A stretch of 35,030 nucleotides of DNA from UBA668 sp049318165 (GCA_049318165.1 JBMOGW010000007.1:1-35030); one strand, 5' to 3'. Shown: positions 24,310-31,558, counted from the stretch's first letter. Notes: generated from the letters alone by a model not told the origin. Made by a program: numbers and translations.

Positions 24310-25316
24310 GAGACCCGCTCCCCCGTCGTCGCGTCGAAGTGGTGCAGGCGGCCGGGCTCGGCGTCGAAAGCCACCGGGTCGCCGACCTCGGGCACGAACG
24401 AGTCGGGGGACAGGCGCGACACCAGCCGTGTGCCGTTCGCATCGGCGATGAGGATCACCTCGTGGCCGAGGTGCTCCACCTGGCGGACCACGGCGTGCAA
24501 CTGACCGCCGGGAACGAGCTGCAGGTGCTCGGGTCGGATGCCCACGCGCACGACCTCGCTGCCCATCATCCCGGGTGGCAGCAGGTTCATCGGCGGCGTA
24601 CCGATGAACTGCGCGACGAACGCCGTGGCCGGACGGTCGTACACCTCCTGCGGGGTGCCCACCTGCTGCAGGCGGCCCTGGTCGAGGATCGCCACTCGAC
24701 TTCCCATCGTCATCGCCTCGACCTGGTCGTGGGTGACGTAGATGAACGTGCTGTCGATGCGCCGATGCAGGTCGACCAGCTCGGCGCGGGTGTCGCCGCG
24801 CAGCTTGGCGTCCAGGTTGCTGAGCGGCTCGTCCATCAGGAACACGGCCGGGTCGCGAACGATGGCCCGGGCCAGGGCGACGCGCTGGCGCTGGCCACCG
24901 CTCAGCTGGCCGGGCTTGCGCTTCAGTTGCTGGTCGAGACCGAGCACCTCGGCCGCCTTGCGCGCCGCCGCCGCCCGCGTGGCCTTGTCGACACCGCGCA
25001 CCTTGAGCGGGAACTCGATGTTCGCCGCGACGGTCTTGTGCGGGTACAGCGCGTAGCTCTGGAACACCATCGCGATGTCGCGTTCCTTGGGCTGCACGTC
25101 GTTGACCCGACGGTCGCCGATCACCACATCGCCGTGTGTCGGGTCCTCCAGGCCGGCCACCATCCGCAGCAGCGTGCTCTTGCCGCAGCCCGACGGTCCC
25201 AGCAGGATCATGAACTCGTGGTGATGGATCTCGAGCGAGACGTCGTCGACTGCGGTGACGGCTTCGTCGCCCTCGCCGAAGACCTTGGTGATGTGCTCCA
25301 GCCGGACCTGCGCCAC
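24306..25316 (-). CDS. ABC transporter ATP-binding protein (UgpC/MalK/MsmK-type)
   Basis: The 336-residue ATPase of the sugar importer has all ABC motifs in order. Walker A is GPSGCGKST at residues 40-48, the Q-loop lies in VFQSYALYPHKTV, the signature LSGGQ is at 138-142, Walker B is VFLMDEP with Asp162-Glu163, and the switch histidine is in YVTHDQVEAM. The C-terminal 100 residues form the MalK-type OB-fold regulatory domain (GIRPEHLQL), which marks carbohydrate-type importers. Such ATPases can serve several transporters. It is the first gene of the operon. The GTG start is supported by TACCGT exactly 7 nt upstream; this box overlaps the promoter of the divergent gene. Confidence 0.95.
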   Translation of the reverse strand: MAQVRLEHITKVFGEGDEAVTAVDDVSLEIHHHEFMILLGPSGCGKSTLLRMVAGLEDPTHGDVVIGDRRVNDVQPKERDIAMVFQSYALYPHKTVAANIEFPLKVRGVDKATRAAAARKAAEVLGLDQQLKRKPGQLSGGQRQRVALARAIVRDPAVFLMDEPLSNLDAKLRGDTRAELVDLHRRIDSTFIYVTHDQVEAMTMGSRVAILDQGRLQQVGTPQEVYDRPATAFVAQFIGTPPMNLLPPGMMGSEVVRVGIRPEHLQLVPGGQLHAVVRQVEHLGHEVILIADANGTRLVSRLSPDSFVPEVGDPVAFDAEPGRLHHFDATTGERVS

Positions 25317-25323
25317 GCCCTGA

Positions 25324-25329
25324 ACGGTA
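25324..25329 (-). promoter_or_regulatory. -10 element of a leaderless promoter for the sugar ABC operon
   Basis: TACCGT on the minus strand, 7 nt before the GTG at 25316. Its first two bases (25328-25329) are also the first two of the plus-strand TAGCCT box, so the two divergent promoters overlap and should compete for polymerase. Confidence 0.55.
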
Positions 25330-25333
25330 GCCT
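25328..25333 (+). promoter_or_regulatory. -10 element of a leaderless promoter for the DksA-like gene
   Basis: TAGCCT on the plus strand, 7 nt before the ATG at 25341. Only 24 nt separate the two divergent start codons, which leaves no room for ribosome binding sites on either leader. Confidence 0.55.
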
Positions 25334-25340
25334 GCAGCCG

Positions 25341-25616
25341 ATGCAGGGAGACGATCTGACCCCCGAAAACCCGGTCGCACCGGACACACCGCACCCGGTG
25401 CAGGCCGAGACGGCGGACCAGGCAGCGGGTGCAGCGCCCGGATCCGGGGGCACGGCACCGACGTCGCTCGACCTCGACGCCATCCAGCAGGACCTCGCCG
25501 ACGTGGAGGTCGCCCTCGCTCGCCTCGACGCGGGCAGTTACTGGACCGACGAGGTCACCGGCGAGGCACTGCCCGCCGAGTTGCTCGCCGAGCGACCCAC
25601 CGCCCGCCGCGCCTGA
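25341..25616 (+). CDS. Small DksA/TraR-like protein lacking the zinc-finger cysteines
   Basis: The 91-residue protein has a Pro/Ala-rich N-terminal half and a C-terminal half that follows the DksA/TraR consensus. A helix with LDLDAIQQDLADVEVALARLDAGSYW is followed by DEVTGEALPAELLAERPTARRA. In normal family members the latter is a C-X-X-C ... C zinc finger ending near a similar RLEALP..R..C. All four cysteine positions are replaced here (Thr-Asp-Glu-Val-Thr-Gly instead of Cys-X-X-Cys-Gly). DksA proteins bind RNA polymerase in its secondary channel and modify the ppGpp response; cysteine-less forms are known to exist, but the function of this one is not known. The long coiled-coil tip of true DksA is missing. 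The ATG is fixed by its leaderless promoter. Confidence 0.7.
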   Translation: MQGDDLTPENPVAPDTPHPVQAETADQAAGAAPGSGGTAPTSLDLDAIQQDLADVEVALARLDAGSYWTDEVTGEALPAELLAERPTARRA

Positions 25617-25693
25617 CGCCGGTCCTGGCGCCGCCGTGCAGCGTGCGGTGCCCGACGCTCCCCTCCGACGCAGGGCCACCACGTCGCCGCCGG

Positions 25694-25699
25694 TAGATT
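25694..25699 (+). promoter_or_regulatory. -10 element candidate for the ferritin-like/epoxide hydrolase operon
   Basis: TAGATT would give a start near 25706 and a leader of about 31 nt. That leader contains GGGGGA at 25727-25732, four nt before the GTG at 25737. No good -35 box is visible. Confidence 0.4.
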
Positions 25700-25736
25700 C
25701 GCGCGACCGCACGTGCGATGCAGTCTGGGGGACTCC

Positions 25737-26369
25737 GTGGCCGATCCGTTCAAGCCGAGGGCGCCGTTCGCGCCGTGGGACCGCCGGCAGTTGCCGGGGC
25801 TCTTCGACGTGGAGGAGACCGCCCGTCGCGTGGGCAACTACAAGTGGGCCGAGATGAAGCTGTTCGAGGCGCTCGGCGGCTGGGTGGCCACCGTGCCCGA
25901 GCTCGACGTGAAGATGCGCCTCGGCACCCACTGCTACCACCACGCGTGGCACGCCGAGCTGTGGCACAAGCGTCTGCCCGAGTTGCGCGAGATGAACCCC
26001 GATCGGCTCACCGTGCCGGCCAACGAGGCGATGGTGCGCTTCGTGGAGGCGCTCACCGAGCCGGAGGCACCGGAGCTGACGATCGAGAAGCTGGTCGGCG
26101 TCTACCGCGTGTTCATCCCGCACTTCATCGCCGCGTACACGTTCCACATGAACAACACGAGCGAGATCACCGACGCGCCGACGATCCGTACCCTGAAGCT
26201 CGCCCTGCAGGACGAGTTCGAGGACTGGAGGGACGGCGAGATGCTGATCCAGTCGCTCATCGAGACGCCCGAGGAGGTCGACCGCGCGGCCGCCCATCAG
26301 GCACGTCTCGAGAAGCTGATGCTCGAGGCCGGCGGCATCGCCGGCCCGGGATCGATCGGAGGCAACTGA
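25737..26369 (+). CDS. Ferritin-like helical protein with partial diiron ligand set
   Basis: The protein is 210 residues and mostly helical. Candidate metal ligands are Glu39 or Glu44 on the first helix and a cluster rich in His (THCYHHAWHAELWHKRL). That cluster contains a Glu74-X-X-His77 pair, the first half of a diiron carboxylate site. The third helix offers His129 and His137. The last helix has Asp159, Glu160, Glu162 and Asp163 but no second Glu-X-X-His. It may therefore bind metal in a different way or act as a non-catalytic partner of the next protein. I do not recognise a named family. The GTG at 25737 is chosen because of GGGGGA just upstream. The stop overlaps the next ATG by 1 nt (TGATG), so the two are probably made in equal amounts. 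Confidence 0.7.
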   Translation: MADPFKPRAPFAPWDRRQLPGLFDVEETARRVGNYKWAEMKLFEALGGWVATVPELDVKMRLGTHCYHHAWHAELWHKRLPELREMNPDRLTVPANEAMVRFVEALTEPEAPELTIEKLVGVYRVFIPHFIAAYTFHMNNTSEITDAPTIRTLKLALQDEFEDWRDGEMLIQSLIETPEEVDRAAAHQARLEKLMLEAGGIAGPGSIGGN

Positions 26370-27205
26370 TGCGCAAGTTCTTCCCCGTCGACAGCCTGGC
26401 CCGGGACAGCCGGTTCCACCAGATCACGATGTCGCAGAGCCAGGCCGACCCGCGCAGCTCGCTGATCGGCAGCCAACCCGAGAAGCGGCCGAAGACCAAC
26501 CGCCTGACGCCCTCGCGGCCCGACGCCAGCGACGCGGCGCGCAGCCTGATGCACGGCATCTTCGTCGGCGAGATCCAGGCGCTCGAGGGTGCCGGCCGCA
26601 CGTGCCACGACTTCGAGACCGGCACCGAGGCACCGTTCGCGTTGAAGCTCGACATGGCCCGCCAGGCCTGGGACGAAGCGCGGCACGTGGAGATCAGCGT
26701 GAAGCTGAGCGAATGGATGGGCACCGAGATCGGCCAGTACGCGGAGAACACCGTGCTGTTCGAGGCCGCGTGCAGCACCGACCCCGTGCTGCGCCTGGCC
26801 GGCGTGAACCGCGCGCTCGAGGGCCTCGCCATCGACGTCTTCACCACGATGAAGGAGTTCGGCGACATCGCCGGCGACCCGTACCTCGAGTTCTGCGAGG
26901 ACTGGATGCTGGCCGACGAGGTGACGCACGTGAAGATGGGCAGCGACTGGCTGCGACGCATCACCGAGAACGACCCGGAGCGGCGCAAGAAGGCACTCGA
27001 GTTCCAGAGCGTGGTCGACAAGATCTTCAGCTTCGGTGGCACGCGCAGCGAGAGCGACGAGTCGCCCATCGGCCTGGCCCGCCGCTTCCGCGAACTCGCC
27101 GGCTTCACCGGCGACGAGGTGCAGGACATCGCCGACGTCAGTCGCACGGCGCTGGAGGAGCGCAAGGCGTTCGCTGCCCGCGCCCAGGCGGCGAACGCGT
27201 CATGA
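26369..27205 (+). CDS. Ferritin-like diiron protein with complete E / ExxH / E / ExxH ligands (DUF455-like)
   Basis: The 278-residue protein shows the whole ligand pattern of the diiron carboxylate superfamily. Glu68 (or Glu73) lies in GEIQALEGAG, Glu103-X-X-His106 in ARQAWDEARHVEI, Glu141 in RALEGLAIDVF, and Glu174-X-X-His177 in LADEVTHVKMG. The DEARH motif recalls DUF455 proteins. Such sites activate oxygen in monooxygenases, desaturases and related enzymes, or store iron; the exact reaction here is unknown. A disordered start of about 50 residues precedes the bundle. It is linked to its neighbours by overlapping starts and stops (TGATG before, ATGA after), within an operon that ends in an epoxide hydrolase. 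An oxygenase or epoxidase role is therefore an attractive inference. Confidence 0.8.
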   Translation: MRKFFPVDSLARDSRFHQITMSQSQADPRSSLIGSQPEKRPKTNRLTPSRPDASDAARSLMHGIFVGEIQALEGAGRTCHDFETGTEAPFALKLDMARQAWDEARHVEISVKLSEWMGTEIGQYAENTVLFEAACSTDPVLRLAGVNRALEGLAIDVFTTMKEFGDIAGDPYLEFCEDWMLADEVTHVKMGSDWLRRITENDPERRKKALEFQSVVDKIFSFGGTRSESDESPIGLARRFRELAGFTGDEVQDIADVSRTALEERKAFAARAQAANAS

Positions 27206-27780
27206 CGGCCACGGTCGAGCCGGCCGAGTTCCAGTTCGTCGAGTTCGACGCCGACCTCATCCGACGCATCGCCGATGGGTTGGTGGCAGCGCTCGGCATC
27301 GACCGGCCGGTGCACGTCGCCGTCGACGAGTCCACGCCGCTCGCCCGCGTGCGCACCGAACTCGGCGACGTCATCACCATCCACGCCGAGAGCGGCGCCT
27401 TCGAGGATTCGAAGCGCCCGCGGCAGCAGAGCGACGTGGCCACCACCGCCAGCCTCGGCCGAGCGCTGTTGCGTGCGCGCGACCGCCTGTCGGGTGGGTT
27501 CGGCGAGGCGCCGCCCGACGACCAGCTGAACCTTCGCCAAGTCGCCGCCTGGGAGACCTACACCGTCGGCCGTCTCGGCCGGCTGGGCGTCCCCGTCAAC
27601 GAGCAGCGATGGCGGTACAACTTCCGCAACCGGCACGGGTTCACCGACCTGGCCGACGAGGGCTTCGACCGCATCTGGGCCGCCGACGGCCTGACGTGGG
27701 AGCAGCTCGAGACCATCAGCACCGCGGTGAGCGCCACGACCGCTCAGGCCGCCACGACCCAGAAGGGTGCGTCCGCATGA
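27202..27780 (+). CDS. Conserved-looking protein of unknown family in the diiron operon
   Basis: I do not recognise this 192-residue protein. The N-terminal 60 residues look like an alpha/beta segment (strand VHVAVDE, then DVITIHAESGAFED). The middle is helical (TTASLGRALLRARDRL). The part from about 107 to 170 has many aromatic and charged residues, with LRQVAAWETYTVGRLGRLG followed by QRWRYNFRNRHGF. The last 25 residues are Ala/Thr-rich and probably flexible. No zinc, heme or iron-sulphur motif and no nucleotide-binding loop are evident, so it is not an obvious reductase or ferredoxin. Its ATG overlaps the previous stop and its stop overlaps the next ATG (ATGA both times). This argues for a stoichiometric partner, perhaps an effector or coupling subunit. 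Confidence 0.75.
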   Translation: MTATVEPAEFQFVEFDADLIRRIADGLVAALGIDRPVHVAVDESTPLARVRTELGDVITIHAESGAFEDSKRPRQQSDVATTASLGRALLRARDRLSGGFGEAPPDDQLNLRQVAAWETYTVGRLGRLGVPVNEQRWRYNFRNRHGFTDLADEGFDRIWAADGLTWEQLETISTAVSATTAQAATTQKGASA

Positions 27781-28763
27781 CCGAGATCACGCACACCCGC
27801 ATCGCGACCAACGGTGTCGAGCTCACCGTCCATCAGGCCGGCGACCCGTCGCACCCGACGATCGTGCTCAGTCACGGCTTTCCCGAGCTCGCGTACAGCT
27901 GGCGTCACCAGTTCCAGGCGCTGGCCGATGCCGGGTACCACGTCATCGCCCCGAACCAGCGCGGCTACGGCCACTCCACCGTGCCGCGCGACATCGCCGA
28001 CTACGACATCGAACACCTCACCGGCGACTTGTTCGGCCTGCTCGACCACTTCGGCAAGGACGACGCGATCTTCGTCGGCCACGACTGGGGCTCGATGGTG
28101 GTGTGGGAATCCGCACGCCTGCGTCCCGAGCGCGTGAAGGCCGTCGTCGGCGTCAGCGTGCCGTGCGTGAGCTGGCCCGGGCCGCCCGTCCAGCTGATGA
28201 AGATGGTCTACGGCGACCGGTTCTTCTACATCCTCTACTTCCAGCAGGTCGGCCCGCCCGAGCAGGAGCTCGATGCCGACGCACGGCGCACGATGTCGCA
28301 CGTGCTGTACGGCGCGTCGGGTGCCGCGATGGTCGGCCGGGAGATCCCCACCGAGCTGCCGCCGATGGAGGGCACCGGCTTCCTGACGATGATGGGCGAG
28401 TCGCCGGCGCTGCCCTACACCGGCCCGGAGGGCCCGTGGCTCACGGCCGACGACCTCGACGTGTACGCCGGCGAGTTCGCGCACAGCGGATTCTTCGGCC
28501 CGGTCAGCTGGTACCGCAACTTCGATCGCAACTTCGAGCTGATCGGTGCCCTCGGCCCCGAGCGGATCTCGATGCCGAGCTACTTCATCACCGGCGAACT
28601 GGATGGCGTGCGGATGATGGACCCGACCGGCCCGGAGCGGATGCGCGCCACGCTGCCCGACTACCGCGGCGAGACCATCATCCCCGGCTCGGGCCACTGG
28701 GTGCAGCAGGAGACCCCGAAGGCGTTCAACGACGCGCTGCTGGGTTTCCTGGGTTCGCTGTAG
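27777..28763 (+). CDS. Alpha/beta-hydrolase, probable soluble epoxide hydrolase
   Basis: The 328-residue enzyme has the epoxide-hydrolase type of alpha/beta-hydrolase fold. The oxyanion motif HGFPE is at residues 33-37. QRGYGHS follows at 61-67. The nucleophile elbow GHDWGS holds Asp103, and an aspartate rather than serine fits epoxide hydrolases and haloalkane dehalogenases. The catalytic His is His307 in GSGHWVQQE. The cap region contains tyrosines (FFYILYFQQVG and GPVSWYRNFDRNFE) of the kind that position the epoxide oxygen. HGFPE is more typical of epoxide hydrolases than the HGNP of dehalogenases. The expected reaction is opening an epoxide to a diol. It is the last gene of a four-gene coupled operon and could handle an epoxide made by the diiron proteins encoded upstream. 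Confidence 0.88.
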   Translation: MTEITHTRIATNGVELTVHQAGDPSHPTIVLSHGFPELAYSWRHQFQALADAGYHVIAPNQRGYGHSTVPRDIADYDIEHLTGDLFGLLDHFGKDDAIFVGHDWGSMVVWESARLRPERVKAVVGVSVPCVSWPGPPVQLMKMVYGDRFFYILYFQQVGPPEQELDADARRTMSHVLYGASGAAMVGREIPTELPPMEGTGFLTMMGESPALPYTGPEGPWLTADDLDVYAGEFAHSGFFGPVSWYRNFDRNFELIGALGPERISMPSYFITGELDGVRMMDPTGPERMRATLPDYRGETIIPGSGHWVQQETPKAFNDALLGFLGSL

Positions 28764-28783
28764 GACGCCGCGGGAACGGCGAC

Positions 28784-28811
28784 GGGGCGACGGCCGGTCG
28801 GCCGCCGCCCC
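28784..28811. terminator. Bidirectional hairpin terminator between convergent genes
   Basis: GGGGCG-A-CGGCCG and CGGCCG-C-CGCCCC form a 12-bp stem with one A/C mismatch around a very short loop. It is centred between the stops of the epoxide hydrolase gene and the convergent Bax-inhibitor gene, only 54 nt apart, so it can serve both. Confidence 0.75.
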
Positions 28812-28817
28812 GGCTCG

Positions 28818-29645
28818 CTAGTTGCGGTTCAGCTTCGACAGCAGGCGGAGCAGTTCGAGGTACAGCCACACCAGGGTGACGAGCAGGCCGAGGGCGCAGA
28901 ACCATTCCATCTGCTTCGGCCACTGGTTCTTCACGCCGCGCTCGATGAGGTCGAAGTCGAGCGCCAGGTTCATCGCGGCCAGACCGGCGGCGAAGACGCT
29001 GAACAGGATGCCCATCGGGGTGGCGTCGTTGATGAACGGCACGTCCATGCCGAACAGGCTCATCACCATGGAGATCAGGTAGAACACCATCAGACCGAGC
29101 GTCGCCATGATGACGATGCGACGGAAGCGGTTGGTGACCTTGATGATGCGCGTGGAGTACAGCACCAGCATCACGGCGAACACGGCGAGCGTGGCCCCGA
29201 CGGCCTGCACGACGATGCCGCTCTGGAACTCGTTGTACGCCTTCGAGATGGCGCCGAGGAACACGCCCTCACCGAGCGCGTAGATCGGACCGAGGATCTT
29301 CGCGAGGCCCGGCTTGAACGCCACGACGAGCACGCAGACGAAGCCGACGAGAATGCCCACGATCGCCAGCGCCGGCAGGTTCCACTGGCCGGCCGCGTTG
29401 GTGTCGGTGGCGTTCCAGCCGTAGACGGCAGTGGCGAGCAGCAGCACCAGCAGCACGCCGGTGGCGGTGGCGGTGCCGCCGACCGTCATCGTGCGCACGC
29501 CGGACCACGGGCTGATCGGGCCGTCGGTGATCGGCTCGCCGGGGATCGGCGTCGAGCGCGTGGCCGGGTCGGGTGCGCCCCAGCCGGCACGTGCCGCGGC
29601 AGCGACCTCGTCGGCCTTCTTCTCGTTCATGAGGGGATTCGCCAT
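28818..29645 (-). CDS. Bax inhibitor-1/YccA family membrane protein
   Basis: The 275-residue protein has about seven membrane helices after a polar start of about 55 residues. The family pattern is seen in FLGAISKAYNEFQSGIVVQAVGAT, in FAAGLAAMNLALDFDLIERGVKNQWPKQMEWFCALGLLVTLVWLYLELLRLL, and in the paired acidic residues of the last helices, which in BsYetJ form a pH-sensitive calcium leak site. Bacterial members are thought to conduct calcium or affect membrane proteostasis; no more specific role can be given. GGAGGT lies 8 nt before the ATG at 29645. A TAGCGT box on the minus strand at 29682-29687 could be its -10 element. Confidence 0.92.
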   Translation of the reverse strand: MANPLMNEKKADEVAAAARAGWGAPDPATRSTPIPGEPITDGPISPWSGVRTMTVGGTATATGVLLVLLLATAVYGWNATDTNAAGQWNLPALAIVGILVGFVCVLVVAFKPGLAKILGPIYALGEGVFLGAISKAYNEFQSGIVVQAVGATLAVFAVMLVLYSTRIIKVTNRFRRIVIMATLGLMVFYLISMVMSLFGMDVPFINDATPMGILFSVFAAGLAAMNLALDFDLIERGVKNQWPKQMEWFCALGLLVTLVWLYLELLRLLSKLNRN

Positions 29646-29681
29646 CGGGGGACCTCCGGGTCGGGACAGGCGCGTACCGGA

Positions 29682-29687
29682 ACGCTA
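29682..29687 (-). promoter_or_regulatory. -10 element candidate of the Bax-inhibitor gene
   Basis: TAGCGT on the minus strand would give a leader of about 30 nt containing the GGAGGT ribosome binding site. No convincing -35 box is seen. Confidence 0.35.
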
Positions 29688-29780
29688 TCGCGGCGCAGAA
29701 CCGCACGTCGTGGCAGGTCGGGATCCCCCTCGGCCCCGCTTCAGCCGGGCTTCAGCACACCCGATCCGCCGACGGCGCAC

Positions 29781-30131
29781 TCAGCGCAGGTCGTGCGCGC
29801 TCGGGCCGTCCCAGAGGTCGATGTCGGGCGGACCGGAGAGCAGTCCGTTGCAGCTCTTGGCCATCTCCACCATCGCCGGGCTGTCGAAGTGGACCCGCTG
29901 CGCGTCGACCGAGTCCCACTTCTGGATCACCAGGTAGCGACCCGGGTGCGTGTAGCTCGCGCACAGGTCGACGTTCCGGCATGCCGGCTCCATGCGCGTC
30001 AGCACGACGTACTTCGACAGCACTGCCAGCAGCGACGCAGCGTCGGCCGCGTCGAAGCGCATCGTCACCACCGCCAGTTCGACGGGCTGGTCGCCCCCTC
30101 CGACGGTCGGCTGTTCCGCTGCGGTCCCCAC
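29781..30131 (-). CDS. Small ABM-like (antibiotic biosynthesis monooxygenase fold) protein
   Basis: The 116-residue protein looks like a dimeric alpha/beta barrel of the ABM family. Its opening strand is PVELAVVTMRF, then a helix (DAADAASLLAVLSKYVVLTR), a strand (CRNVDLCASY), and then YLVIQKWDSVDAQRVHFDSPAMVEMAKSCNGLLSGPPDIDLW. The last contains the family's W-X(6-8)-H-X(3)-P arrangement. Members range from heme-degrading and quinone monooxygenases to proteins of no known reaction, so no substrate is assigned. The GTG at 30131 is selected because TAACGT lies 8 nt upstream; a longer frame to 30278 would run into the sigma-factor promoter and encodes no recognisable sequence. Confidence 0.75.
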   Translation of the reverse strand: MGTAAEQPTVGGGDQPVELAVVTMRFDAADAASLLAVLSKYVVLTRMEPACRNVDLCASYTHPGRYLVIQKWDSVDAQRVHFDSPAMVEMAKSCNGLLSGPPDIDLWDGPSAHDLR

Positions 30132-30139
30132 GTCCTGCG

Positions 30140-30145
30140 ACGTTA
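30140..30145 (-). promoter_or_regulatory. -10 element of a leaderless promoter for the ABM-like gene
   Basis: TAACGT on the minus strand with 8 nt to the GTG at 30131; no ribosome binding site lies between. Confidence 0.5.
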
Positions 30146-30245
30146 GTCGCACCCTTCGTGACCGCTCGGTGACACCGACGGCCTGAGGGACCAGGGACCC
30201 TTGTGAATCTGTGCACGCGCGGGTTGGGGGGCTTGACCTCGTCGG

Positions 30246-30251
30246 TATCGT
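30246..30251 (+). promoter_or_regulatory. -10 element candidate of the sigma-factor gene
   Basis: TATCGT would start transcription near 30258, leaving a leader of about 53 nt that ends with GAGGAG just before the GTG at 30311. TTGGGG at 30224-30229 is a weak -35 at 16-nt spacing. The better TTGACC at 30233 is too close to pair with this box. Confidence 0.4.
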
Positions 30252-30310
30252 GACCGAAATCACCGGAAGGTTTCCCATTCCGGCGCATCCGTTCAGATCG
30301 AGGAGAGATT

Positions 30311-31246
30311 GTGGCGAAAGATCGCGTGGAACGGGACGAAGAGGACCTCGTTCGCCTCTACCTCACGGACATCGGCCAGTACACCCTGCTGACCAAGGAC
30401 GACGAGGTCCGTCTCGCCAAGCAGATCGAAGCCGGCAAGGCGGCCATCGCCGAGCTCGACACCGCGAAGGATCTCACCGCCGCCCGCAAGCGCGAACTCC
30501 GTCGCGCGGCCCGCGAGGGCGAGGACGCCGAGCGCGCGTTCGTGCAGAGCAACCTGCGCCTCGTCGTGTCGATCGCCAAGAAGTACCAGGCCTCGGGCCT
30601 GCCGCTGCTCGACCTCATCCAGGAGGGCAACCTCGGCCTGATGCACGCCGTCGAGAAGTTCGACTGGCGCAAGGGCTTCAAGTTCTCCACGTACGCCACG
30701 TGGTGGATCCGCCAGGCCATCACGCGCGGCATCGCGAACACCGGCCGCACCATCCGCCTGCCAGTGCACGCCGGCGACACGCTCGCCCGCCTGCAGAAGG
30801 CGCGCAGCCGCCTCGAGCTGAAGCTCGGCCGTCCCGCCACGCTCTCGGAGCTGGCGAAGGAAGTCGAGATGCCCGAGGACAAGGTGACCGAGGCACTGCG
30901 CTTCGCCGCCGAGCCGCTGTCGCTCAGCGAGCCGCTGCGCGAGGACGGCGATGCCGAGCTCGGCGACGTCGTGGAGGACCGCTCCGCCGAGTCGCCGTTC
31001 GAGGTCGCCGCCACGGCGCTGCTGCCCGACGAGATCGCCCGCCTGCTGGCCCCGCTCGACGAGCGCGAGCGCGAGATCCTGAAGCTGCGCTTCGGCCTCG
31101 ACCGCGGCGAGCCGCGCACGCTCGAGGAAGTCGGCGAGCACTTCAACCTCACGCGTGAGCGCATTCGTCAGATCGAAGCGCGTGCGATGTCGAAACTGCG
31201 TCACCCGAGCAGCGACACCGGCGCCCGCGACCTGCTCGCCGTCTGA
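30311..31246 (+). CDS. RNA polymerase sigma-70 factor (primary-like, RpoD/SigB group)
   Basis: The 311-residue sigma factor has regions 1.2 to 4.2 but no region 1.1. Region 1.2 starts at DLVRLYLTDIGQYTLLT. Region 2 includes the core-binding DLIQEGNLGLMHAVEKFD (101-118) and the -10 recognition helix FSTYATWWIRQAITRGI (125-141). Region 3 follows IRLPVH. The region 4.2 helix-turn-helix is TLEEVGEHFNLTRERIRQIE (270-289). The near-consensus -10 and -35 helices suggest it reads ordinary TANNNT promoters like those in this window. The short N-terminus and lack of 1.1 fit a group 2 (SigB/HrdB-related) factor, though a housekeeping role cannot be excluded. The GTG start is supported by GAGGAG about 7 nt upstream. 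Confidence 0.93.
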   Translation: MAKDRVERDEEDLVRLYLTDIGQYTLLTKDDEVRLAKQIEAGKAAIAELDTAKDLTAARKRELRRAAREGEDAERAFVQSNLRLVVSIAKKYQASGLPLLDLIQEGNLGLMHAVEKFDWRKGFKFSTYATWWIRQAITRGIANTGRTIRLPVHAGDTLARLQKARSRLELKLGRPATLSELAKEVEMPEDKVTEALRFAAEPLSLSEPLREDGDAELGDVVEDRSAESPFEVAATALLPDEIARLLAPLDEREREILKLRFGLDRGEPRTLEEVGEHFNLTRERIRQIEARAMSKLRHPSSDTGARDLLAV

Positions 31247-31366
31247 CGCTGCGTCACGGCACGGCCGTCGCCGCACCCACGTGCCCTCGGCCTCCGTCGG
31301 CACCCCGACGTTCTGGGCGTCGCAGCGCTGATGGAACCAGACGCCGTCCTGGCGCACGCTGCTGAC

Positions 31367-31558
31367 ATGAACATCACCGCAGCACAGTTCATCGCAGAGA
31401 ACCTCGAGCGCCGGCAGCACGACGCGGCCGATCGTCGTGCCCTCCGTCGGGAGGCGACGGCGCTCACCCCGGCGAACCCCCACGGCCGGACCCCTCGCGT
31501 CGCCCATCACCGGCGGGCGTGGTTCCGACTGCGCACACCCCGCGTCGCACACAGCTGA
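31367..31558 (+). CDS. Possible small basic hypothetical protein
   Basis: This 63-residue open frame starts at an ATG with a helical N-terminal half (MNITAAQFIAENLERRQHDA), continues with many Arg and Ala residues, and ends in an Arg/His-rich tail. The amphipathic start looks coding, but the second half could be chance translation of GC-rich DNA. There is no ribosome binding site or clear -10 box. An earlier in-frame ATG at 31331 is less likely. The 393-nt stretch between the sigma factor and the repeat-protein gene holds nothing else I can name. Confidence 0.35.
   Translation: MNITAAQFIAENLERRQHDAADRRALRREATALTPANPHGRTPRVAHHRRAWFRLRTPRVAHS

Noticed and set aside
30233..30238. TTGACC as the -35 box of the sigma-factor gene
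   Set aside because: Only 7 nt separate it from the TATCGT -10 candidate, and no TANNNT lies at 16-18 nt downstream.
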